Source of the DNA: Candidatus Luteimonas excrementigallinarum
Lineage (GTDB): Bacteria > Pseudomonadota > Gammaproteobacteria > Xanthomonadales > Xanthomonadaceae
Direction: 5' to 3'
Length of the DNA stretch: 6,450 nt
Assembly: GCA_019115725.1 (NCBI GenBank)
Contig: DXCY01000111.1
Coordinates: 1-6,450 of the forward strand
The position numbers were made by a program, and so were the translations under genes. The notes under the pieces are model-generated. The model did no database searches. It was not told the origin of the DNA and was given only the letters and a program-made list of their open reading frames with translations. This document shows, one piece after another, positions 1-5,472 of this stretch. The first letter of the stretch is position 1. Each line of letters begins with the position of its first letter.

Positions 1-586
1 GGCGAAGAGGCCTACGCTGACGACGCCGGGGATCTGGTTGATCTGCTGTTCCAGGGCGACGGGGTCGGTGATCATGAGGCCGTGGATGTCGAGGACCCAG
101 TTGCCGTTGTCGGTGGTGACGCCCTGGCGCCAGACGGGTTGGCCGCCGGTGTTGGCGAGAATTTCGCGGGCGACAAGGCTGCGAGCCATGGGGACGACTT
201 CGACGGGCAGGGGAAAGCGGCCGAGGATGTCGACGCGCTTGGAGGGATCAATGATGCAGACGAACCTGGCGCTGGCTTCGGCGATGATTTTTTCGCGGGT
301 CAGGGCTGCGCCGCCGCCCTTGATCAGGTGTTTGCGTGGATCGCATTCATCGGCGCCATCGACGTAGAGCGGAAGCGGGCCGGTGGCATTGAGGTCGAGG
401 ACGTCGATGCCGTGCTCGCGCAGCTGTGCGCTGCTCTGTTCGGAGCTGGAGACGGCGCCTTCGATGCGGTGCTTGATCCGGGCCAGGGCGTCGATGAAGT
501 AGGCGACGGTGGAGCCGGTGCCGACGCCGACGATCATGCCGTCTTCGACGTATTCGATAGCCTTTTCCGCGGCCAGACGCTTGGCG

Positions 587-594
<8 letters not shown>
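1..594 (-). CDS. rpiA: Ribose-5-phosphate isomerase A, 3' end cut by window edge
   Basis: RpiA interconverts ribose 5-phosphate and ribulose 5-phosphate in the non-oxidative pentose phosphate pathway, in the cytoplasm. I translated the minus strand from the ATG at 594; 198 codons are open to the window edge. The protein is very close to E. coli RpiA (219 residues), so about 20 C-terminal residues are missing. Visible motifs are the phosphate loop GVGTGSTV (23-30), SSSEQSS (49-55), VDGADE (78-83), KGGGAALTREK (92-102), PLPVEVVPMARS (128-139) and TTDNGN (160-165). The catalytic residues known in E. coli (D81, D84, K94, E103) match D79, D82, K92 and E101 here, so the enzyme should be active. The start overlaps the stop of the upstream EVE gene by 8 bases (ATGAGTGA), suggesting translational coupling. 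E. coli rpiA lies in the same neighbourhood, downstream of ygfA and serA. Confidence 0.97.
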
Positions 595-1071
<477 letters not shown>

Positions 1072-1075
<4 letters not shown>

Positions 1076-1677
1076 TTCGTTCCGTTGGGAAGAAGGGTGG
1101 ATCGTTCGGTGCAGACCGCGTCGAGCGGCACATCCCAGTCGGCGCTGGGCAGTTGATCGGCCTGCTGGCAGGCAAAGCCCGCGCCAACCAGCCAGGGCGG
1201 AGCCGCGCTGGTGCGCCTGAATGCGAAGGTGCGATCGTACCAGCCGCCTCCCATACCCAGGCGGTTACCGGTGGCGTCGAAGCCGACCAGGGGCAGAACC
1301 ACCAGGGCCATGTCGGCCGGCTCCAGCAGCTCCAACGGAGCAACTTCGGGTTCCGGAATGCCATAGCGATTGGTCACCAGCGGTGCGCCGGGTCGCCAGG
1401 GAGCGAAACGCAGGCCCTGGTCGATCCGGTTCACTGGATCGGCAGGCAGGACGGGGAGGCAATAGGTGACTTCCGGGGGAAGCCGCATCTGCCATACGTG
1501 CAGGGCGATCTCACCGTCCATCGCCCAGTAGCCGGCCACGTGGCCGCGGCGGGGGAAAAAGGGCAGGGAGAGCAGCTGGCCGGCAACGGATTCGGCGGCG
1601 TCGATCCGGGTCTTGGCCGGAAGGTCGCGCCTGGCCTGGCGCAGGCTGCGGCGCAGGGCGTTGCGCGGATCAGTCAT
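1072..1677 (-). CDS. ygfA: 5-formyltetrahydrofolate cyclo-ligase (5,10-methenyl-THF synthetase)
   Basis: The enzyme converts 5-formyltetrahydrofolate plus ATP to 5,10-methenyltetrahydrofolate, recycling the only folate form not used directly as a one-carbon donor. The 201-residue protein has the family layout. A basic N-terminal segment (R5-R17) contributes to nucleotide and phosphate binding. It is followed by YWAMDGEI (50-57), NRYGIPEPE (103-111) and the signature LPLVGFDATGNRLGMGGGWYDR (128-149), with the glycine loop 141-145. A DWDVPLDAVCTE block (180-191) lies near the end; the usual family form has HD where this has WD. The open frame runs upstream to 1827, into the 6S RNA; I placed the start at the ATG at 1677 because homology to the family begins there. 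No clear Shine-Dalgarno sequence precedes it. It lies just downstream of 6S RNA, as in E. coli ssrS-ygfA, so cotranscription is likely. Its stop overlaps the start of the EVE gene (ATGA). Confidence 0.95.
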
Positions 1678-1739
1678 TGGCGATGGTGGTGTCTGCAGGC
1701 GGCGGTTGGGCGGCGTGCAGCCAGTCCCTGCCGGGGGCT

Positions 1740-1760
1740 GCGGGAGCGCTGTACTCCCGC
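1740..1760 (-). repeat. Stem-loop in the spacer between 6S RNA and ygfA
   Basis: A perfect 7-bp inverted repeat, GCGGGAG and CTCCCGC, encloses a 7-base loop. It lies about 17 bases beyond the 3' end of the predicted 6S RNA and 63 bases before the ygfA start. No T-run follows it on the minus strand, so it does not look like an intrinsic terminator. A role in 3'-end processing or stability of the ssrS-ygfA transcript is possible but only inferred. Confidence 0.5.
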
Positions 1761-1776
1761 AAACCGGAAAAATGAA

Positions 1777-1961
1777 CGTCCTCCGCCATGACGATGCGCG
1801 CAAAACGACCTTGAACCCAGGGTTCAAGTGGGATGGCCGTAGGCTCCTTCGGGCTTTCCGCTGCGAGGCGGACCTGCACGCCCGGATTCCACTGCCTTCC
1901 CAAGGTCGCGATTAAGGGACAAGGCGAATGTTTGCGCGCTGTCGGACACAGCAGAGGACGC
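1777..1961 (-). ncRNA. ssrS: 6S RNA
   Basis: 6S RNA binds the sigma-70 RNA polymerase holoenzyme by mimicking an open promoter and damps transcription in stationary phase. No gene call covers this spacer, but several signs agree. The ends pair: CGTCCTCTGC (1960-1951) with GCGGAGGACG (1786-1777), 10 bp including one G-U. Further in, GCGCGCAAA (1939-1931) pairs with TTTGCGCGC (1804-1796), 9 bp. The sequence CTTGAACCC-A-GGGTTCAAG (1828-1810) matches the conserved hairpin near the 3' end of E. coli 6S RNA (CTTGAACCAAGGGTTCAAGG). GGTCCGCC (about 1875-1868) matches GGTCCGTCC in E. coli. The length between outer pairing ends is 184 bases, the same as E. coli 6S. The position between zapA and ygfA, on the same strand, is the classical ssrS site. 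Exact ends are inferred from the promoter and the outer stem. This RNA accounts for most of the 338-base gap between the two genes. Confidence 0.92.
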
Positions 1962-1967
1962 AGGGTC

Positions 1968-1998
1968 AGTATAGCGCCAATGTCGCGATCCGGATGAA
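1968..1998 (-). promoter_or_regulatory. Probable 6S RNA promoter
   Basis: A good -10 element, TATACT, lies at 1973-1968. It places the start at about 1961-1960, just where the outer stem of the 6S RNA begins. The -35 element is weak: TTCATC at 1998-1993 with a 19-base spacer is the best I can find. The -10 call is well supported by its agreement with the RNA 5' end; the -35 call is not. Confidence 0.6.
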
Positions 1999-2015
1999 TG
2001 CCGGGCCCGGTTGGA

Positions 2016-2300
2016 TCAGTCGATCCCGGCGCCGTCCAGCTTGCGCTCCAGCGTACCCAGCAGGCGTTCGATGCCGGTGTCGCGCTCGCGCAGCTGCTGC
2101 AGCTCATGGGCCAGGTTGAGGGCGGCCAGCACGGCGACCCGGTCGACCGAGGCCATGCGGCTGGCGCTGCGGATCTCGCGCATCTTGGCGTCGAGCAGCT
2201 TGGCCGCCGCCATCAGCGCATCGCGCCCCTCGTCGTCGACGCCGATGGTGTATTCACGGTCAAGGATGCGCACGCTGACGGGCTGGGTATCGGCGCTCAC
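2016..2300 (-). CDS. zapA: Cell division protein ZapA
   Basis: ZapA binds FtsZ and cross-links its protofilaments, stabilising the Z-ring at mid-cell. The 94-residue protein has the family layout. An N-terminal globular part contains VSVRILDREYTIG (8-20) and the helix EGRDALMAAAKLLDAKMREIR (24-44). The hallmark DRVAVLAALNLAHEL (53-67) leads into a C-terminal coiled coil (about 65-89) for dimer and tetramer formation. E. coli ZapA is 109 residues; this shorter form is normal outside the enterics. The start is a GTG at 2300-2298 that overlaps the stop of the upstream coiled-coil gene as GTGA, so translation is probably coupled. 6S RNA and ygfA follow, the conserved gammaproteobacterial order. 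Confidence 0.95.
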   Translation of the reverse strand: MSADTQPVSVRILDREYTIGVDDEGRDALMAAAKLLDAKMREIRSASRMASVDRVAVLAALNLAHELQQLRERDTGIERLLGTLERKLDGAGID

Positions 2301-2518
2301 GTGTGCTGCTCCAGTGATTTGAGCCGGGCGATCATGGCTTCAACCCGGGAGCGTGCCTGCTCGTTCTTGGCCAGCAGCTGCGAGCGTTCGCCGGACACCT
2401 GGTCATGCTGCTGACGCAGGCTCTGGTTCTCGGCGGTGAGCTGATGGATGCGTTCAACCAGCGTATCGATGCGCGCCGCAAGCGTGCGGAGCCTTTCAAG
2501 CTGGTCGGGAGTGTCCAT
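2297..2518 (-). CDS. Small coiled-coil protein, TIGR02449 type, possible ZapA partner
   Basis: This 73-residue protein is almost wholly one coiled coil. From residue 10 to 69 an unbroken heptad register runs with a positions L10, I17, I24, N31, H38, R45, N52, V59, L66 and d positions L13, L20, L27, L34, V41, L48, A55, M62, L69. The polar a-position N31 is typical of parallel dimers. There is no signal peptide or membrane segment. Size, composition and position before zapA fit the TIGR02449 family of uncharacterised gammaproteobacterial proteins; that assignment is from memory of the family. E. coli ZapB (81 residues, all coiled coil) and Caulobacter ZauP (encoded with zapA) are coiled-coil proteins that work with ZapA, so a similar role is a reasonable inference, not shown. 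I chose the ATG at 2518: the frame extends upstream to 2728, but that part lies within the EAL gene and does not look like coiled coil. No Shine-Dalgarno precedes the ATG. It overlaps zapA by 4 bases. Confidence 0.88.
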   Translation of the reverse strand: MDTPDQLERLRTLAARIDTLVERIHQLTAENQSLRQQHDQVSGERSQLLAKNEQARSRVEAMIARLKSLEQHT

Positions 2519-2524
2519 GCAGGC

Positions 2525-2553
2525 ACGATAGGCACGCCCACGGGCCCGGTCAA
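2525..2553 (-). promoter_or_regulatory. Candidate sigma-70 promoter for the coiled-coil gene and zapA
   Basis: TTGACC (2553-2548; 5 of 6 match to consensus) and TATCGT (2530-2525; 4 of 6) are separated by exactly 17 bases. The -35 box overlaps the TGA stop of the c-di-GMP gene (2552-2550). Transcription would start about 7 bases below the -10 box, at or next to the A of the ATG at 2518. That would make a leaderless mRNA, in keeping with the lack of a Shine-Dalgarno sequence there. Prediction from sequence only. Confidence 0.5.
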
Positions 2554-4757
2554 GGACCAGTGGCGGTGGCCGGGGGCGGGTAGAGCGCGGATGGCGGCTG
2601 CCAGTTGCGGATGAACGCCAGGCAGGCGTGGGCGTCCATGGGCGGGGCCAGCCAGAAGCCCTGGATCTCGTCGCAGCCGTGCCGGGACAGGAACTGGACC
2701 TGGGCGCCGGTTTCAACGCCCTCGGCAATCACGTTCAGCCCCAGCGAGTGGGCCATGGTGATGATGGTGCTGGTGATGGCGGCGTCTTCCGGATCGCTGG
2801 CCACGTCATCGATGAAGGCCTTGTCGATCTTGAGCGAGGTAAAGGGCAGCCGCTTGAGGTAGGCCAGCGAGGAGTAGCCGGTGCCGAAGTCATCGATCGC
2901 CAGCGGCACGCCGATGTCGCGGAAGGCGTGCAGGCGGGCCGCGGTGTGGGCGGCGTTGGCCATCAGCACGCTCTCGGTGAGCTCCAGCTCCAGCAGGCCG
3001 GGCGCCAGGCCGGTGTCCTCCAGGATCCGCTGGACCACCTCCGGGAAGTTGCCGCGCAGCAGCTGCAGCGCCGAGACGTTGATCGACACCGACAGGCGCG
3101 GATCCACGCCGTGCCGCTGCCAGCGGCTGCGCATGAGGCACGCTTCGCGCAGCACCCATTCGCCGATTTCCAGGATCAGCCCGCTTTCCTCGGCCAGGGG
3201 GATGAAGTCCGCCGGAGGGATTTCCCCGTACTCGTCGCTGGACCAGCGCAGCAGCGCTTCCACGCCGGTGATGCGCGAATCGGACAGCGCCATGCGCGGC
3301 TGGAAGGCCAGGCGCAGCTCGCCGCGGTCCAGCACCTTGTGCAGCGCCCCCGAGAGCGTGGCGCGCTTGCGGGTGGCCACGTCCATGGCGTCGTCATAGA
3401 GCATGAATGTGCGCCGGCCCGCGGCCTTGGCCTGGTACATCGCGGTATCGGCGCGCTTGATCAGTTCGGTGGGCACCTGGCCGTGGTCCGGATACAGGCT
3501 GATGCCGATCGACGGCGAGATGGAGATTTCCTGGCGGCTATCCAGCTGCAGCGGCGCCTCGAAGGCCATGATGATCTCGCGGGCGCTGCGTTCGGCATGG
3601 GCCGGCGACTCCAGGTCTTCCAGCACCACGGTGAACTCGTCGCCGCCCAGCCGGGCCACGGTGTGGTGCTCGCCCACGGTCTGCTGCAGACGCTTGGCGG
3701 CGGCTCTGAGGATGCGGTCGCCGGCGGCGTGGCCAAGCGAATCGTTGATGTCCTTGAAACGGTCCAGATCCAGAAACAGCAGGGCGATGCGCCCGCCGTG
3801 GCGACGGGCGCTGACGATGGCGCGCGACAGGCGCTCGGACAGCATCGAACGGTTCGGCAGGTTGGTCAGCGTGTCGAAGTTGGCCAGATACAGCAGCTCC
3901 TGTTCGGCCCGCTTCTGCTGGGTGACATCGCTGAGCACGGTGACGTACTGCTTCTGCCCGGTGTCGCCGGTGGTCACCGCATTGCAGACGAGGTGGCAGA
4001 GGAATTCCTCGCCGTCCTTGCGGCGCTGCCACATTTCTCCCTTCCAGTGCCCGTGCGCGGCGCTCTGCTGGCGCACGTGCCGGTAGAACGCATGGTCATG
4101 CTGGTCGCTGTCGAGCATGGCGGCGCTGTGGCCGATGACCTCTTCGGCCTGGTAACCGGTGATCCGTGAGAACGCGGGGTTGACCGAGGTGAAGTTGAAG
4201 TCCTCGTCCACCACCGATACCGCCTCGTCCATGCTGCGCAGCACCAGGGCCGCGATGCGGCGCTCGCGTTCGGCCTGGTGGCTGCGGCTGATGTCGCGGG
4301 CGGTGCCGGCCACGCGGGTCGGGTTGCCGGCGGTGTCGCGGGCAACCACCCGGCCGCGGGCCCGGATCCATACCGGCGCGTCGCCATCGAGCAGGATGCG
4401 CACCTCGGCGACGATGCTGCGGGTGGTGCCATCCAGGCAGGCCCGCATGCTGCGTGCTGCCGCGTCGTGGTCGTCGGGGTGGAGCAGGGTGGCGGTGGGC
4501 ACGGTGCGCTCGCGCATCACGTCCGCCTGGCCATTGGGATCGATCTGGAGAACGCGGATGCGTTCGGTGCGGACGTCGTATTCCCAGTAGTGCTCGCCGG
4601 TGGCCCAGAGGGCCATTTTCAGCCGTTCCTCGCGCTCGGCCAGCAGGTCCAGCTGTTGCCGCACGCGGCGCCGCTGCCGCAGCAGCAAGGCACCCAGCAG
4701 TACCAGCAACAGGATCACGACGCCAAGCAGTCGCGGATCTGCAGGTTCCAGCGGCAC
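2550..4757 (-). CDS. Membrane-anchored PAS-PAS-GGDEF-EAL cyclic-di-GMP enzyme
   Basis: Proteins of this layout make (GGDEF) or break down (EAL) cyclic-di-GMP under PAS sensory control, affecting motility and biofilm. Numbering is from the GTG at 4757 (735 residues). One membrane helix lies at about 10-26, followed by a basic stretch and a short helical linker; no periplasmic sensor domain is present. PAS 1 spans about 47-160 and PAS 2 about 167-282, with NPAFSRITGYQAEEVIG (193-209) and a DVTQQKRAE exit (277-285). The GGDEF domain (about 290-455) has DTLTNLPNR (295-303), DLDRFKDIND (330-339) and intact GGDEF (371-375). No RxxD inhibitory site lies at the usual place before it. The EAL domain (about 467-717) has EAL (500-502), N560, ELTES (592-596), DDFGTGYSS (622-630), K643, E679 and Q699, matching the known metal-binding and catalytic set. 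Both domains look competent; which dominates cannot be read from sequence. I preferred this GTG over one at 4781 because GGGGGA lies 5 bases before it and the likely promoter would leave the earlier GTG almost without a leader. Confidence 0.96.
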   Translation of the reverse strand: MPLEPADPRLLGVVILLLVLLGALLLRQRRRVRQQLDLLAEREERLKMALWATGEHYWEYDVRTERIRVLQIDPNGQADVMRERTVPTATLLHPDDHDAAARSMRACLDGTTRSIVAEVRILLDGDAPVWIRARGRVVARDTAGNPTRVAGTARDISRSHQAERERRIAALVLRSMDEAVSVVDEDFNFTSVNPAFSRITGYQAEEVIGHSAAMLDSDQHDHAFYRHVRQQSAAHGHWKGEMWQRRKDGEEFLCHLVCNAVTTGDTGQKQYVTVLSDVTQQKRAEQELLYLANFDTLTNLPNRSMLSERLSRAIVSARRHGGRIALLFLDLDRFKDINDSLGHAAGDRILRAAAKRLQQTVGEHHTVARLGGDEFTVVLEDLESPAHAERSAREIIMAFEAPLQLDSRQEISISPSIGISLYPDHGQVPTELIKRADTAMYQAKAAGRRTFMLYDDAMDVATRKRATLSGALHKVLDRGELRLAFQPRMALSDSRITGVEALLRWSSDEYGEIPPADFIPLAEESGLILEIGEWVLREACLMRSRWQRHGVDPRLSVSINVSALQLLRGNFPEVVQRILEDTGLAPGLLELELTESVLMANAAHTAARLHAFRDIGVPLAIDDFGTGYSSLAYLKRLPFTSLKIDKAFIDDVASDPEDAAITSTIITMAHSLGLNVIAEGVETGAQVQFLSRHGCDEIQGFWLAPPMDAHACLAFIRNWQPPSALYPPPATATGP

Positions 4758-4796
4758 GTTGTTCCCCCGCACTGCAAGCACGCAGCGCCCGGACCG

Positions 4797-4826
4797 AGTT
4801 TAGGCGCGGCGGGGGGCCTGCAACAA
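4797..4826 (-). promoter_or_regulatory. Candidate promoter of the c-di-GMP gene
   Basis: A -10-like TAAACT (4802-4797) is preceded at 18 bases by TTGTTG (4826-4821), a partial -35 match. Transcription would start near 4790, giving a leader of about 33 bases to the GTG at 4757 with its GGGGGA ribosome site. Only moderately close to consensus; no operator-like repeats are evident. Confidence 0.4.
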
Positions 4827-4885
4827 GCCGGGGCGGATACGGGCGATGCCGCTGGATTCCGGGCGCGGCCCGCGGCGCGGGTTGC

Positions 4886-4891
4886 TAGACT
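4886..4891 (+). promoter_or_regulatory. Possible -10 element for the ygfB-pepP unit
   Basis: TAGACT sits 29 bases before the ygfB start, in an otherwise very GC-rich spacer, and would give a leader of about 23 bases. No convincing -35 element is found 15-19 bases upstream, so this is a weak call. Confidence 0.3.
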
Positions 4892-4920
4892 GCAGGGCCT
4901 TCAAAAAAGTGGCCGGAACA

Positions 4921-5460
4921 ATGACCGCTGCTCTTCCTCCCGTGGCCGAAGTACAGGATTCCATCCGCACGCTTGGACTGGCCGTCAGCGCTTTTGAACT
5001 GCATGGAAACCTGTGTGGCTGGCTGGCCGGCGGGGGCGAAAACGGCTCCGGTTGGCTGGGCCAGGTGCTGGCTGACGGCGGCGCGCCGGTGCCGGATCGC
5101 GGGCTGGAGGCGATGCGCGAAGCGACGGTGTCGCAGATCGAGGATCCGGAATTCGATTTCAACCTGCTGCTGCCCGAGTCCGCGGCGCCGCTGTACGAGC
5201 GCACGCTGGGATTGTTCGACTGGTGCCGTGGATTTCTGGGCGGATTCGGGCTGGCGGCCGGAAAGGATCCGCCGGTTTCCGAAGAGGGCAGCGAGGCGCT
5301 GGCCGATCTCGCCCGCCTGGCCGCCGCGGCGCCGCAGGAAGACGGCGACGAAGACGATGAAAAGGCGCTGGCCGAGATCCAGGAATTCGTGCGGGTGGCC
5401 GCGCTGCTGCTGCACGGAGACTGCGCACTGGGCCCGCGTCATCGCCAGCGCTTCAACTGA
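4921..5460 (+). CDS. ygfB: UPF0149 (YgfB/YecA-like) family protein
   Basis: This 179-residue cytoplasmic helical protein belongs to UPF0149. Family hallmarks are AFELHGNLCGWLAGG (24-38), LFDWCRGFLGGFGL (98-111) and the C-terminal KALAEIQEFVRVAALLL (148-164), preceded by an acidic run (EDGDEDDE, 140-147). The biochemical role is poorly defined: in Pseudomonas aeruginosa YgfB has been linked to repression of an AmpD-type amidase and beta-lactam resistance, which need not apply here. The open frame extends upstream to 4846, but I chose the ATG at 4921 because family homology fits a start near there; the Shine-Dalgarno is weak (GGA at 4915). pepP follows after 12 bases, so the two are almost surely cotranscribed, as in the E. 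coli ygfB-pepP-ubiH-ubiI cluster. The symbol is given by family and position. Confidence 0.92.
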   Translation: MTAALPPVAEVQDSIRTLGLAVSAFELHGNLCGWLAGGGENGSGWLGQVLADGGAPVPDRGLEAMREATVSQIEDPEFDFNLLLPESAAPLYERTLGLFDWCRGFLGGFGLAAGKDPPVSEEGSEALADLARLAAAAPQEDGDEDDEKALAEIQEFVRVAALLLHGDCALGPRHRQRFN

Positions 5461-5472
5461 GGTCGGGTCGGC

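Noticed and set aside
1678..1827. N-terminal extension of ygfA to an ATG at 1827
   Set aside because: The extra 50 codons read through the 6S RNA 3' arm and the hairpin and have no likeness to the enzyme family, which begins at the ATG at 1677.
1810..1828. Inverted repeat CTTGAACCC-A-GGGTTCAAG considered as an operator or terminator
   Set aside because: It is better explained as the conserved hairpin in the 3' part of 6S RNA, given the surrounding pairing and position.
2001..2010. Perfect 10-base palindrome CCGGGCCCGG just after zapA
   Set aside because: There is no loop and no T-run, so it is not an intrinsic terminator; such GC palindromes are expected by chance at this base composition.
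2628..4169. A 513-residue open frame on the plus strand
   Set aside because: It lies fully antisense to the GGDEF-EAL gene, whose motifs are intact throughout. Low-complexity composition (Gly, Ala, His, Gln, Val) and no domain mark it as a GC-driven shadow frame.
4758..4781. Earlier GTG start (4781) for the c-di-GMP gene
   Set aside because: No ribosome site precedes it, and the candidate promoter would start transcription only about 9 bases before it. The GTG at 4757 has GGGGGA at good spacing. The difference is 8 residues and not certain.
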